Source of the DNA: Pseudomonas nunensis
GTDB lineage: Bacteria > Pseudomonadota > Gammaproteobacteria > Pseudomonadales > Pseudomonadaceae
DNA length: 64,000 bases
Reading direction: 5' to 3'
Assembly: GCF_024296925.1 (NCBI RefSeq)
Contig: NZ_CP101125.1
Location: 5,830,501 to 5,894,500, forward strand
Within the stretch, counting starts at the first letter, position 1; every line of letters starts with the position of its first letter. Made by a program: the position numbers and the translations under genes. The notes beneath the pieces are model-generated. The model searched no databases, was not told the DNA's origin, and saw only the letters and a program-made list of their open reading frames with translations. Of this stretch, positions 23,844 to 34,388 are shown in pieces.

Positions 23844-25130
23844 TCAGAAGATGTTGATCGGGTAATCCACGAACACGCGCACTTCGTTACCGCTGACGTT
23901 GTACTCGCTGGATTTCTGCGACACACGCAGGATCGAGCTGCGCAACTTCACGCTCAGGTCTTTGGCCGGGCCACTTTGCACGACGTACTTGAACTGGTTG
24001 AAGATCTCACGCTCGGTGCCACCTTCGCTGGTGGACGTGGTGATGTTGTCACCGCGCACATAGGCGAAGTTGTAGCTCAGGCCCGGAACGCCGAAAGTGC
24101 TGAAGTCCAGGCCGTAGCCCAGCTGCCAGCTGCGTTCGTCTTCGGCGTTGAAGTCAGACCAGTAGGAGTTGGCCAGGTAGATGGTGTTGCCGCCATCGCC
24201 GACGCGACCTTGATCTTTCTGATAGCCGCCGTAGGCGTAGCCCAGGTTGCTGTCGCCAGTGCTGCGCTGGTGAGCGAGCGTGAACGAGTGCGGGCCGGTG
24301 GCGAAGGTCGCTGCCAGGCTCCAGATCTTGTTGTCGTCGCCGGTGATACCGTTTTCGCGGACGTAGGAATTGTCCAGCTTGGTGCGGTAGCCATTGAAGT
24401 CCAGGGTCAGGGACTGATCCTTGTCGATCGGGAACACGTAGTTAGCGTTCACGTATTGCTTCTTCAGCACGTCTTCGACGTCGGACGCGTAAACCGAAGC
24501 CTTGAACTGTTCGGTGAACTGGTAGCTGCCGCCCAACACGTTGATCGACTTCAAGCCACCGCTATCACGGCCTTCAGCGCTTTTACGCGATTCGGCGGTG
24601 AAGCGACCGGCGTTCAGGACCAGGCCTTTGATCTCCTTGGAAGTGATCAAGGTGCCGGTGTAACTTTCTGGCAGCAGGCGCGAATTGTCGTAGTTCAGCA
24701 CCGGCAATTCCGGCATCTGGTCGCCGTAGGTCAGCGTGGTGCTCGACAAACGGAATTTGACGGCTGCGCCGCCCTTGGACAAGTCGTTGGCCGGGTTGCC
24801 GCTGTCGCCCTTCTTGAAGAAATCGATGCCCTGGGCACCGCTGCGGTCTTCACTGCGCTCCAGATTGAGGGCGTACAGACCGAAAGCGTTTACGCCGACA
24901 CCAACGGTGCCTTGGGTGAAACCGGACGAGAACGTACCGATGGCCGCTTGGCCCCACTCGGATCTGTCCGGGTTGCCGTCTTTGTAATCACGATTGATGT
25001 AGGCGTTGCGCAGCAGCACTTTGAGGCTGCTGTCTTCAACAAATCCCTTGGCTTCGGCCTGGTCGTTAGCCATGGCCTGTGTAGCGCTCAACATCCCCAG
25101 AGCGATCAGGCTGATTCGCTTGTTCAACAT
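23844..25130 (-). CDS. OprD-family outer-membrane porin
   Basis: The protein has 428 residues from MLNKRISLIALGMLSATQAMAN, with AAGGAA just upstream; longer frames reach to 25313. The signal peptide ends near QAMAN. The mature protein opens FVEDSSLKVLLRNAYINRDY and ends in an aromatic beta-strand (VFVDYPINIF), as expected for a barrel inserted by BAM. OprD porins are substrate-specific channels for amino acids, peptides or aromatic acids; the specificity cannot be told from the sequence. Terminators lie on both sides, so it is transcribed alone. Confidence 0.9.
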   Translation of the reverse strand: MLNKRISLIALGMLSATQAMANDQAEAKGFVEDSSLKVLLRNAYINRDYKDGNPDRSEWGQAAIGTFSSGFTQGTVGVGVNAFGLYALNLERSEDRSGAQGIDFFKKGDSGNPANDLSKGGAAVKFRLSSTTLTYGDQMPELPVLNYDNSRLLPESYTGTLITSKEIKGLVLNAGRFTAESRKSAEGRDSGGLKSINVLGGSYQFTEQFKASVYASDVEDVLKKQYVNANYVFPIDKDQSLTLDFNGYRTKLDNSYVRENGITGDDNKIWSLAATFATGPHSFTLAHQRSTGDSNLGYAYGGYQKDQGRVGDGGNTIYLANSYWSDFNAEDERSWQLGYGLDFSTFGVPGLSYNFAYVRGDNITTSTSEGGTEREIFNQFKYVVQSGPAKDLSVKLRSSILRVSQKSSEYNVSGNEVRVFVDYPINIF

Positions 25131-25212
25131 ATTATTTTCCTTATTACCGGTTGATACGCGCTGTGCCGAACGGCTGAAACGGCGCTGTTGCGCTCTTTTT
25201 TCACCCTGAAAC

Positions 25213-25250
25213 AAAAAGGCCCGCCCACGAGCGATCGCGGCGGGCCTTTT
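25213..25250 (-). terminator. Terminator of the DsbA-like gene
   Basis: AAAGGCCCGCC and GGCGGGCCTTT pair around a 13-base loop, with T-rich flanks. It lies between the DsbA-like gene and the porin gene on the minus strand. Confidence 0.8.
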
Positions 25251-25406
25251 ATTGTTTTGTGAGTCGTGGCGGTTGGCCACAGGCGTTGGCGCGAATCCTA
25301 TCCGCGCCCTCAAGGTTATGTCAATTTCATGAATCGTCTGAGAATAGGTAAAAATCGTCTAAGAAATCCGCGTCCGCGAGTGTCAGTTGCACGATTCGAC
25401 GGGAAT

Positions 25407-26078
25407 TCAGTGGATGCAGCCGTCAAGGCCGCATGCTTGAAACTCAGCCGCCGGGGCTTGGGCTGGAAGTGATTGACTGAGCCATGCGGCAAACGCTTCA
25501 GGCTTACCCAGCCACGGGCCGATGTCGATCAAAGTGAATTGGCCGTTCTGTTCCAAGGCGAAAGTCGGGAAGCCTTGGCCGCCGACATTGGCCAGCAGTG
25601 CGCGGCTCTCCTTGATGTGGCGATCCGTGTCGACTTCTTTATAAGCACTTTGGAAAATTTGCGGTTCGAGACCGATGGCGTTCGCCAACTCCAGCAGCAC
25701 CGCTTCGTCAGCGATGCGGCGCCCTTCCAGATAATGAGCACTCTGCAAACGACCCAGCAATTCCAGTCCGCGCCCGGCGATCTGCTCGGCCGCCAGCACC
25801 GCGGCAATCGGCGGTGCGGAATCGAAGACAGCGGTTTCATCGCGCAGCAAACCTTCGAAATACGCCTCGCCAAACGGCTGGCCGGTGAATTCGGCAATGC
25901 GCCGATCGTGGGGCATCACGTAGTTGCGCAGTTGTGGCGAAACGGTCTGGCGATTGGCGCCGGTCATCATGCCGCCGCCGTGAGCAATCACCGGCAGTAC
26001 GGCTTGGGCGGCCTGCACCAGAGGTTTGGCGCCGTAGCACCAGCCGCACAACGGGTCGTAAATGTAGTGAAGGTTCAT
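25407..26078 (-). CDS. DsbA-family protein with CGWC motif
   Basis: The protein has 223 residues from MNLHYIYDPLCGWCYGAKPL; the open frame runs further up but the typical family start is here. The active site is C11-G-W-C14, and the cis-Pro region is GGQGFPTFALEQ near residue 170. There is no signal peptide, so this is a cytoplasmic DsbA-like thioredoxin-fold protein, related to the FrnE group. The C-terminal CGLDGC adds two further cysteines. The partner is unknown. Confidence 0.8.
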   Translation of the reverse strand: MNLHYIYDPLCGWCYGAKPLVQAAQAVLPVIAHGGGMMTGANRQTVSPQLRNYVMPHDRRIAEFTGQPFGEAYFEGLLRDETAVFDSAPPIAAVLAAEQIAGRGLELLGRLQSAHYLEGRRIADEAVLLELANAIGLEPQIFQSAYKEVDTDRHIKESRALLANVGGQGFPTFALEQNGQFTLIDIGPWLGKPEAFAAWLSQSLPAQAPAAEFQACGLDGCIH

Positions 26079-26270
26079 GGGAAAACTCCGGCGAAGAGGT
26101 GGGAAAAATCGATGCCGGCAGACTAGTCCCAAGACCGTTTCGGAAAAACGCTGGAATGGCTTTCAGTCTGTTTCGTGAATCGGTCGAATGCTTGCTGCGA
26201 CTCACTGTAGCAATCAAGACACAATTCGAAACAATCAAACCGCCGCCTCTATCAGGAATAATTAACGGAA

Positions 26271-26289
26271 GTAAATAGCAAGCATTACC
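26271..26289 (+). promoter_or_regulatory. Weak Fur-box candidate upstream of the TonB receptor
   Basis: GTAAATAGCAAGCATTACC matches the 19-base Fur consensus at 12 positions, best in the right half (CATTA.C). It lies 50 bases before the receptor start, as expected for an iron-regulated gene. Confidence 0.35.
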
Positions 26290-26338
26290 ATTCGCGCCCT
26301 ACACGATACCGCCTAAATTCCTACGGACGCGTCCTTCA

Positions 26339-28435
26339 ATGCCTGCCCCCTTTCGTCTTACTTCCTACAGTTTTGGCCTCTCTGCTCTGCTGTCTGCCGG
26401 TTTTTCCTACGCTGCGCCTACAACCTTGCCCGAAACATCCATCAGCGCCGAAACAGCTGAAGCCGACGACCCACGGGTAAAAGAAACCAGCACCGCCACG
26501 CGCACGGCAACCCCGGTGCGTTATGTGCCGCAAGCCATCGACTCGATAAAAATCGCCAACGTCGCGGATTACGGCACCAATGACCTGGGCACTGCGCTCA
26601 GCGGCATTCCCAACGTCAGCAGCGGCGCCGACACCCGCTTCGACAGCCTGCGCATCCGTGGTTTCGACGCCAGCAACGACTTCTACCTCGACGGCATCCG
26701 CGACGACAGCCAATACGTGCGCGACTTGCACAACATCGAGCGCATCGAAGTGCTCAAGGGCCCGGCCGCCGTGTTGTATGGCCGTGGCAGCCAGGGCGGG
26801 ATCGTCAACCGCGTCAGCAAGCTGCCGGAATTCGGTCGCCGCTCGACCATCGAAGCCCAAGGCGGCAGCGAAGATTTGCGCAGCCTTTATGCCGACCTCA
26901 GCACTGATCCGAGCGAGAACATCAGCCTGCGCTTGAACATGGGCAACATGGACGAAAATAGCTTCCGTGATGGCGTCAGCGGCAACCGCAAATTGTTCGC
27001 GCCATCCATGAGCTGGCAACTGACGCCGGACTTGAACTGGCTGGTGCAGTACGAATACAGCCGCTACAACCGCACGCCGGATCGCGGCGTTCCCGGGGTC
27101 AATGGGCGCCCGGCGGATGTAGGACGGGATACGACCTACGGCAACGATCACGATTTCATCGACGACAAGTCGCAATCCCTACGCTCAAAACTCAGCTATG
27201 AACTCAGCGATAACTGGCAGCTGCGTCATACGCTGGGTGTGTTCAAGCTCGACAGTGATTTCGACAACACCTACCAGACGGGTTACACCCCAGCCACCAG
27301 AAGAGTCACTCGCCAGCATTGGCAGCAGGACTTGACCACGCGCAACGTGTTCAACAACGTAGAGCTGGAAGGTGGCTTCGACACCTTCGGCCTTGAGCAT
27401 CGCCTACTCACCGGTATCGAGATCGGCAGCCAGCGCCGCGATCCAAAGTTGTACAACGCCGCCACATCCGGGGCGGGCAGCTCTCCGGTACCCGCGCTGG
27501 ATCTGTACAACCCGAACCGCGACTTGCGCCATACCGGACGCATGCAGGTCTCCAGCGACAACCACACAGAAGTCGAAAGCCGCGCGGTGTACGTGCAGGA
27601 CCAACTGCGCCTGAACGATCAATGGCAACTACTGGCCGGTTTGCGTTACGACACCTTCGACATCGAATCGACCAACAAGCTGCGGAACATTTCCGAAGAT
27701 CGCGACAGCCACAGCACCAGCCCCCGTGTAGGAATTGTCTGGACGCCGCTGCAGAATCATTCCTTCTACGCTTCCTGGACCAAGACGTTCTCGCCTGTGG
27801 GCGGCGGCCTGATCGGCATCACCCCGGGCGTGGCCGGCAACAGCAACGACTTGAGCCCGGAGCTGACCAAGCAAAAGGAAATCGGCGTGAAGAGCGACTG
27901 GCTCGACGATCGCCTGAGCACCACCCTGGCGATCTACGAACTGGAACTCTACAACCGCCGCACCAGCGATCCACTCAACCCGACCGTCACCTTGCTCACC
28001 GGCGAGCAACGCTCCCGTGGTGTCGAGCTGACCGGCACCGGCAAACTCGGTGGCAACTGGTATGTGCGCGGTGGCGTGGGCGTGCAGGACGCGACCGTCG
28101 TAAAAGACAACAATGGCTTTGAAGGCAAACGCGTCAGCAACGTGGCCAAACACAACGGCAGCCTGTTCCTGACCTGGAAACCGGAGATGGGTTGGTACGC
28201 CGAGACCGGCCTGACATTTGTCGGCGAGCGCTATGCTGACAACCTCAACACCACGGTCCTGCCGGGTTATGGACGTTGGGATGCACTGGCCGGGTTCCGG
28301 CAGAAGGATTGGGACTTGCGCGCGGCGTTGAACAACATCAGCGACAAGACCTATTACTCGTCGGCTACCAGCCAGTATCAGATTCAGCCAGGGGCGCCGC
28401 GTAGCCTGGTGGTGACCGGGACCTACAGCTTCTAA
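26339..28435 (+). CDS. TonB-dependent siderophore receptor
   Basis: The protein has 698 residues. A signal peptide ends at about YAAPTT. The plug domain has a conserved region VRYVPQAIDSIK, then RFDSLRIRGFDASNDFYLDG and IERIEVLKGPAAVLYGRGSQGG. The barrel ends with YQIQPGAPRSLVVTGTYSF, the terminal aromatic residue for outer-membrane insertion. The layout is that of catecholate or ferrichrome-type receptors (Fiu/FhuE-like); the siderophore cannot be named. It imports ferric siderophore using TonB energy. There is no adjacent sigma/anti-sigma pair and no N-terminal signalling domain, so regulation is probably by Fur. Confidence 0.9.
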   Translation: MPAPFRLTSYSFGLSALLSAGFSYAAPTTLPETSISAETAEADDPRVKETSTATRTATPVRYVPQAIDSIKIANVADYGTNDLGTALSGIPNVSSGADTRFDSLRIRGFDASNDFYLDGIRDDSQYVRDLHNIERIEVLKGPAAVLYGRGSQGGIVNRVSKLPEFGRRSTIEAQGGSEDLRSLYADLSTDPSENISLRLNMGNMDENSFRDGVSGNRKLFAPSMSWQLTPDLNWLVQYEYSRYNRTPDRGVPGVNGRPADVGRDTTYGNDHDFIDDKSQSLRSKLSYELSDNWQLRHTLGVFKLDSDFDNTYQTGYTPATRRVTRQHWQQDLTTRNVFNNVELEGGFDTFGLEHRLLTGIEIGSQRRDPKLYNAATSGAGSSPVPALDLYNPNRDLRHTGRMQVSSDNHTEVESRAVYVQDQLRLNDQWQLLAGLRYDTFDIESTNKLRNISEDRDSHSTSPRVGIVWTPLQNHSFYASWTKTFSPVGGGLIGITPGVAGNSNDLSPELTKQKEIGVKSDWLDDRLSTTLAIYELELYNRRTSDPLNPTVTLLTGEQRSRGVELTGTGKLGGNWYVRGGVGVQDATVVKDNNGFEGKRVSNVAKHNGSLFLTWKPEMGWYAETGLTFVGERYADNLNTTVLPGYGRWDALAGFRQKDWDLRAALNNISDKTYYSSATSQYQIQPGAPRSLVVTGTYSF

Positions 28436-28444
28436 TCGATACCC

Positions 28445-28533
28445 TGTGGGAGCGGGCTTGCTCGCGAAAGCGGTGTGCCAGTCAGAGAATTGTTTACTGA
28501 CACTCAGCCTTCGCGAGCAAGCCCGCTCCCACA
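28445..28533. repeat. REPIN (inverted REP pair)
   Basis: TGTGGGAGCGGGCTTGCTCG at the left is mirrored by CGAGCAAGCCCGCTCCCACA at the right around a 40-base spacer. It follows the TonB receptor gene. Confidence 0.9.
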
Positions 28534-28570
28534 TTTGATCTCCGGTGTTCATAAAACCTTTGCCCATAAA

Positions 28571-28597
28571 AAAGCGCCGCCCTCCCGGCAGCGCTTT
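28571..28597 (-). terminator. Terminator of the small hypothetical gene
   Basis: AAAGCGC and GCGCTTT pair around a G/C-rich loop; on the minus strand a long T-run follows. It is placed 22 bases after the stop of the next gene. Confidence 0.65.
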
Positions 28598-28619
28598 CGG
28601 CAATCCTTTGTTGTTCTTT

Positions 28620-28832
28620 TTATCCTTCCATCACATCCCACAACGCTTCCAGTTCCGCTTCGCTGAATAAACCAGCGGGGTAGCGCTCGATCATCATCCG
28701 GCGCGGATCAGGTTCCCTGATCTGACGCGTTCCATTGGATTTCAACCAGTGCGCAAGGATCTGCAGCGATTCGCCATTGACTGCCAGGGGATGCAATGCC
28801 CGCTCGCTCACTACGTTCACTTCGGCGTTCAT
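28620..28832 (-). CDS. Small hypothetical protein
   Basis: The protein has 70 residues from MNAEVNVVSERALHPLAVNG, with GGGAGAG before the ATG; an upstream ATG at 28874 is less likely. It continues LQILAHWLKSNGTRQIRE and ends AELEALWDVMEG. It has no signal peptide or known domain and resembles small conserved Pseudomonas proteins. It lies between the TonB receptor and aguA, with its own terminators. Confidence 0.6.
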   Translation of the reverse strand: MNAEVNVVSERALHPLAVNGESLQILAHWLKSNGTRQIREPDPRRMMIERYPAGLFSEAELEALWDVMEG

Positions 28833-28977
28833 TTCGGCGCTCTCTCCCGGTTTGTGAGCGGCTAACTTATCCAAGGTTTATGACAGAACATCGCAGTTCT
28901 CCCCTCCCTGTATTGCGCCATGACAGATACAAGAGCTGTGCCAATGTTTCCGACCTGTCGATGAGCGGATACAAAAA

Positions 28978-29005
28978 AGCCCGCAGTCCTCACGGGCTGC
29001 GGGCT
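28978..29005 (-). terminator. Terminator of the aguBA operon
   Basis: AGCCCGCAG and CTGCGGGCT pair around TCCTCACGGG. On the minus strand a T-run follows. It lies about 70 bases after the aguA stop. Confidence 0.75.
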
Positions 29006-29076
29006 TCCTGTCAAACAGAGGGCGGAAACGTTTGCGAGAGTGAATAGGCAATCAACTCAAGCTGTTACAACCCCAC

Positions 29077-30183
29077 TCACTCGTTGTGCGGCGCGGGCTG
29101 TTGTTGAGTAAGGCAGTGGATGTTACCGCCGCCCAGTAACAGTTCGCGGCCCGGCACCATCACCACTTCGTGCTGTGGGAACAGGCTCTGCAGAATCTCC
29201 TTGGCCGGACCGTCCAGCGGATCGTCGAAGCTCGGCGCAATGATGCCGCCGTTCACGATCAGGAAGTTCACGTAGGAACCGGCCAGACGCACGCTAGGAT
29301 TGCGTTCCTGGGTGCCGTCCACCGGATCGACACCGGCGCACTCTTCTTCGGTCGCATACAGCGGCCCCGGAATCGGCATCTTATGCACCGTGAATGGGCG
29401 CCCTTTGGCGTCGGTGCTGCTTTCCAGCACTTTCATCGCCGCCTGGCAACGCGGGTAGTTCGGGTCCTGCGGGTCATCGGTCCAGGCCAGCAATACTTCG
29501 CCCGGACGCACGTAGCAGCAGAAGTTATCCACATGCCCGTCAGTTTCGTCGTTGAACAAACCGTCCGGCAGCCAGATGATTTTATCCACAGCCAGATTCG
29601 CGCTGAGCACCGCTTCAATGTCCGCACGATTCAGGTGCGGATTGCGATTGCGGTTGAGCAGGCATTCTTCGGTGGTGATCAGCGTGCCTTCGCCGTCGAC
29701 GTGAATCGACCCGCCTTCGAGCACGAAGCCTTCGGTGCGGTAGCGTTGGTTGCGCTCGATCTCGAGGATCTTGCCGCCGACCTGGGAGTCACGGTTCCAC
29801 GGCGAATACAAACCGCCGTCAAAACCGCCCCAGGAGTTGAAGTCCCAGTTCACACCACGGACTTCGCCGCTGTTGTTGATGACGAAAGTCGGGCCGGTGT
29901 CGCGCACCCAGGCGTCATCGCTGGACATCTCGACCACGCGGATATTCGGCACGTCGAGACGTGCACGAGCGTTTTCATATTGGCCGGCGGATACCGCCAC
30001 GGTCACCGGTTCAAAACGCGCGATGGCCTTGGCCACCGCAACGTGTGCGGCTTGCGCCGGTTTGCCGCCCAGGCGCCAGTTGTCCGGGCGCTCGGGCCAG
30101 ATCATCCAGGTTTGGGTTTGTGGCGCCCACTCGGCGGGCATGTAGAAGCCGTCGGCGCGCGGGGTGCTGTTTAAAGTGGTCAT
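29077..30183 (-). CDS. aguA: Agmatine deiminase
   Basis: The protein has 368 residues, the family length. It converts agmatine to N-carbamoylputrescine and ammonia. Visible signatures are [21 protein letters not shown] at the start (N-terminal substrate loop), [37 protein letters not shown] and the catalytic C357 in [13 protein letters not shown]. It is a cytoplasmic guanidino-modifying enzyme. It follows aguB by four bases on the same strand, so the two form an operon for making putrescine from agmatine in the arginine decarboxylase route. Confidence 0.96.
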   Translation of the reverse strand: MTTLNSTPRADGFYMPAEWAPQTQTWMIWPERPDNWRLGGKPAQAAHVAVAKAIARFEPVTVAVSAGQYENARARLDVPNIRVVEMSSDDAWVRDTGPTFVINNSGEVRGVNWDFNSWGGFDGGLYSPWNRDSQVGGKILEIERNQRYRTEGFVLEGGSIHVDGEGTLITTEECLLNRNRNPHLNRADIEAVLSANLAVDKIIWLPDGLFNDETDGHVDNFCCYVRPGEVLLAWTDDPQDPNYPRCQAAMKVLESSTDAKGRPFTVHKMPIPGPLYATEEECAGVDPVDGTQERNPSVRLAGSYVNFLIVNGGIIAPSFDDPLDGPAKEILQSLFPQHEVVMVPGRELLLGGGNIHCLTQQQPAPHNE

Positions 30184-30187
30184 GCAG

Positions 30188-31066
<879 letters not shown>

Positions 31067-31208
31067 GAATCATCTCCTGGGTCATTTTTATAGGAAGGCA
31101 ATGGCGACTTTATAGCCGATAAATATCGGCTTTAGAAGCTTCCGGGATGCCTTTCATCTAAAAACAACAAGAAAAAGCCGATAACAATCGAACTTAACCG
31201 CGGTCCAT

Positions 31209-31297
31209 GTGGGAGCGGGCTTGCTCGCGAAAGCGGAGTGTCATTCAGCAATTATGTCGACTGACACTCCTCTTTCGCGAGCAAGCCCGCTCCCACA
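31209..31297. repeat. REPIN (inverted REP pair)
   Basis: The left arm starts TGTGGGAGCGGGCTTGCTCG and the right arm is its reverse complement; a 40-base spacer separates them. It lies between the fusion gene and aguB. Confidence 0.9.
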
Positions 31298-31309
31298 GGG
31301 GGATGGTGT

Positions 31310-34222
31310 TTACAGGCCTTCTGCGAGCACCTTCGAGAGCATATCGACAAAGAAATCCACACTCTGCCGCGAGGTCACCATCGGCGGTTTGATCTTGAGG
31401 ACGTTGAGGAAATCCCCCGTCGGCTGCATGAAAATCCCCAGCTCACGCAGGCGATCACACAGCGCCGTGGTTTCTTCGGTCGCCGGCTCCAAAGTTTCGC
31501 GGTTTCGGATCAGTTCTACGCCCAGGTAAAAACCGGAACCATGCACCGCGCCCACCAGCGGGTGAATATCGATCAGCGCTTCAAGCCGCTGCTTGAAATA
31601 GCCGCCGACGACCTGCGCGTTTTCCCAGAGTTTTTCCTCTTCCATCACATCCAGCACTGCCATGCCGATCTGGCAACTGACCGGACTGCCGCCCGCCGAC
31701 GAGAAGAAATACCCCTCGGCCTCCAGCGCTTCGGCGATTTCCCGGCGAGTGATCACCGCGCCCAATGGCTGGCCGTTGCCCATGCCCTTGGCCATGGTGA
31801 TGATGTCCGGCACCACGCCCTGCTCTTCGAAGCCCCAGAAAAAGTGGCCCATACGGCCATAACCAACCTGCACTTCATCGGCGATGCACACGCCGCCCTG
31901 GGCGCGGACCAGCGCATACACCTGCTGCAAATAGCCCGGCGGCAACGAGATTCCGCCCGCGTTGCCGTACACCGGCTCACAGATGAAACCGGCCAACTGG
32001 CGTTTCTGCTCGGCGATTTTCGCGAGGTTGTGCTCGACGCTGCGCACGTAGTCCGGCGCGCTGTCCGGGCCACGGAATTCGCCGCGATAGGTGTTCGGCG
32101 CGATGACCGGATGCACCCAGTCCGGGCGGCTGCTCAAAGCCTTGGGGTTGTCGGCAATCGAAGTCGAAACTGCGTCCGCACCCACCGTCCAGCCGTGATA
32201 GGCCTCAAGCACGCTGAGCATGTCGCGCCCGCCGCTGTAAGCCCACGCCAGGCGAATCGCCAAGTCGTTGGCCTCGCTGCCGCTGTTGACCAGGAACACG
32301 CGGTCCATGGAATCCGGCGCCAACTTCAACAAACGCTCGGAGAACTCGGCAACTGCCGCGTAGTTAAACCGAGAGTTGGTATTGAGCAGCGACCACTGAC
32401 GACTGGCGACAGCAGCCATGCGTGGATGACCGTGACCAAGCACCGCGACGTTGTTGAGCATGTCGAGGTAGGAGCGGCCCTGCATGTCGATCAGGTGATT
32501 GCGCCAGCCGCGCTCAATGCGCGGCGGATCGACGTAATAATGTTTTTGAGTGCGGGCGAAACTCGCGTCGCGACGGGCCAACAAAGTCTGCGAATCGAGT
32601 TCTTCTTCAGCATCACACGCCAGCCCCAGCAGCACTGCCGGCGACGGACACAACGCTTGCCAGGCCAACGCGCGGGACGGCGAGCAAAACAGCGGCGCAT
32701 CGAACGAAGCCCCTCGGCACAACTGCACGATCAGCGGCCCGCTGACCGAACCCAGCACCTGACCTTTGACCAGCGCCGCACCGACGTGCAGCGACGGGGT
32801 CACGCCCCACAGGCGCACGCTCAGTTGCGGGCCGTCGAGTTGCAACACGCCCGCCGCCGGTTGGTGAACAACACCGGCAAACGGTGATTCGACGGCGGTG
32901 CCAACCGGCACTCGCAATTCCACGTGCAGAGGGCAGGTATCCGGCTCAGTAGCGCTGTCCGGCCGGGTGCGGGACAAACGGTATTGACCATAACGACTGG
33001 CCGCCAGACCGTGGGTCGCCGCGGCTTCGGTCAGCAGACGCTGATCAATCCCTTCTTGCTCCCAGTTACCGGCCTCGAAATGCGGACTGAGAACGCCCAG
33101 GTCAATCAGGGCAAATTCACGACCGACCAGGCTCGGCAACAACGGAGCGAAACCTTCACTGCCGATACTCGGCAGGTGCTGGCCGACGGCGGTCAAAATA
33201 GCCGCTTCCATCAACTCCAATGGCACCGAAGTCGCAACGCGGAAGATTTCCCATTCGTGGGTCAGGTTGTCGCGACTGTATTGATTGCCTGGATCAACGC
33301 TGACCTGCTGCTCGCCACTGAGCACCAGCACTGCCGCGCGAGCCACGATCAACGGCCAGAGCGCTTGCAACTCTTCATGCTGCAACGGATTGATCGCGTG
33401 ATAAGCCTGGACCGCCGGCACTATGTAGAACGGATCGCCATTGGCGTGGTGCAGCAAAGCCGCGCAGGTCACCGACAGATCGGTAATGCGCCAGGTGCGG
33501 ATCAGATCACCGAAATCGATCACGCCCTGCAACTGCCAACGGCGTTGCGAATCAAGGCGCCAGACCACGTTGTCGTCGGTGATGTCCATGTGAATCGCCT
33601 GCACCGGCAGCTTCTCCACCAACGGCAGCAAGCATCGTTCAGCGTGTGCAGCGGCGTCGGCAATCAACCCGCGTTGCTGATCATTCTCGATGATCGGCAG
33701 CAGGTGGGTGATCAAGGCGTTAGCGTAGCGGGCGTCCCACTGCAACGTGCGCTCCAGCCCCGCGTGGTCGAAACCGGCCAGGGCCAGATCCATTTCACCG
33801 CAGAGCCGACCGAAACCGGCGACCACTGCACCCGGCAAATGATCGAGATGCGTCAGCGACTGGCCTTCGATGTACTCCAGCAGGCGCGCATGCACGGCCT
33901 GCCCGCCGACTTCCAGCGACAGCAGGTCTTCACCATTAAGCGCAGGCATCACTTTCGGCACCGGCACGCCGGAATGTTCGGCCAAATGCTTGAGCCCCGC
34001 GTGCTGTGCTTGTAGTTCCAGCGCCGAGTAATCACCCCGGCAGATTTTCAGGACGAAACGGCCGCGCTCGGCGTCGACGCGAAAGTTGAGGTCCTGCTGG
34101 CTGCCCAGGGACTGCAATGAGCCGCTCAACCCGTAATGTGCCTGCAACAGCTCTAGCGCTTGATCCACAGACACTTGGGGGCTGGGCAAACTGGCGCGGT
34201 GAATCAACGTGGCGAGCGGCAT
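31310..34222 (-). CDS. Three-domain fusion: APH-type kinase, middle domain, class III aminotransferase/phospholyase
   Basis: The protein has 970 residues. Residues 1-350 are an aminoglycoside/choline-kinase-like fold with the catalytic loop HMDITDDNVVW (H211, D213, N218) and VIDFGDL. Residues 400-530 resemble a peptidase M23/lipoyl-like beta domain (VPVGTAVESPFAGVVHQPAAG). Residues 560-970 are a class III PLP aminotransferase with ITMAKGMGNGQPLGAV, the PLP lysine being about K812. The same architecture occurs in eukaryotic hydroxylysine kinase plus 5-phosphohydroxylysine phospholyase pairs (AGPHD1/AGXT2L2) as separate proteins. A plausible reaction is phosphorylation of an amino alcohol, then elimination. 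Its place next to aguBA suggests a polyamine or lysine-type substrate, which is inference. Confidence 0.85.
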   Translation of the reverse strand: MPLATLIHRASLPSPQVSVDQALELLQAHYGLSGSLQSLGSQQDLNFRVDAERGRFVLKICRGDYSALELQAQHAGLKHLAEHSGVPVPKVMPALNGEDLLSLEVGGQAVHARLLEYIEGQSLTHLDHLPGAVVAGFGRLCGEMDLALAGFDHAGLERTLQWDARYANALITHLLPIIENDQQRGLIADAAAHAERCLLPLVEKLPVQAIHMDITDDNVVWRLDSQRRWQLQGVIDFGDLIRTWRITDLSVTCAALLHHANGDPFYIVPAVQAYHAINPLQHEELQALWPLIVARAAVLVLSGEQQVSVDPGNQYSRDNLTHEWEIFRVATSVPLELMEAAILTAVGQHLPSIGSEGFAPLLPSLVGREFALIDLGVLSPHFEAGNWEQEGIDQRLLTEAAATHGLAASRYGQYRLSRTRPDSATEPDTCPLHVELRVPVGTAVESPFAGVVHQPAAGVLQLDGPQLSVRLWGVTPSLHVGAALVKGQVLGSVSGPLIVQLCRGASFDAPLFCSPSRALAWQALCPSPAVLLGLACDAEEELDSQTLLARRDASFARTQKHYYVDPPRIERGWRNHLIDMQGRSYLDMLNNVAVLGHGHPRMAAVASRQWSLLNTNSRFNYAAVAEFSERLLKLAPDSMDRVFLVNSGSEANDLAIRLAWAYSGGRDMLSVLEAYHGWTVGADAVSTSIADNPKALSSRPDWVHPVIAPNTYRGEFRGPDSAPDYVRSVEHNLAKIAEQKRQLAGFICEPVYGNAGGISLPPGYLQQVYALVRAQGGVCIADEVQVGYGRMGHFFWGFEEQGVVPDIITMAKGMGNGQPLGAVITRREIAEALEAEGYFFSSAGGSPVSCQIGMAVLDVMEEEKLWENAQVVGGYFKQRLEALIDIHPLVGAVHGSGFYLGVELIRNRETLEPATEETTALCDRLRELGIFMQPTGDFLNVLKIKPPMVTSRQSVDFFVDMLSKVLAEGL

Positions 34223-34388
34223 ACAACGACCCCTGAGATTTTATTAGGCGCTTATATCGCCACCGCTTGCAGCGATACGCAACCCCCGAGCTGCGGCTGC
34301 AAACATCAAAAGACAATCGCAGCCCTCGCGCCAGACGGCACTTTGCGTAAGAATGTCGGCCATCAACGCCTATTGCTGGAGAAACCCC

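Noticed and set aside
23778..25154. 458-residue open frame opposite the OprD gene
   Set aside because: It is the mirror frame of the porin coding sequence, as are similar long frames opposite other G/C-rich genes; only the porin frame has a signal peptide and a family match.
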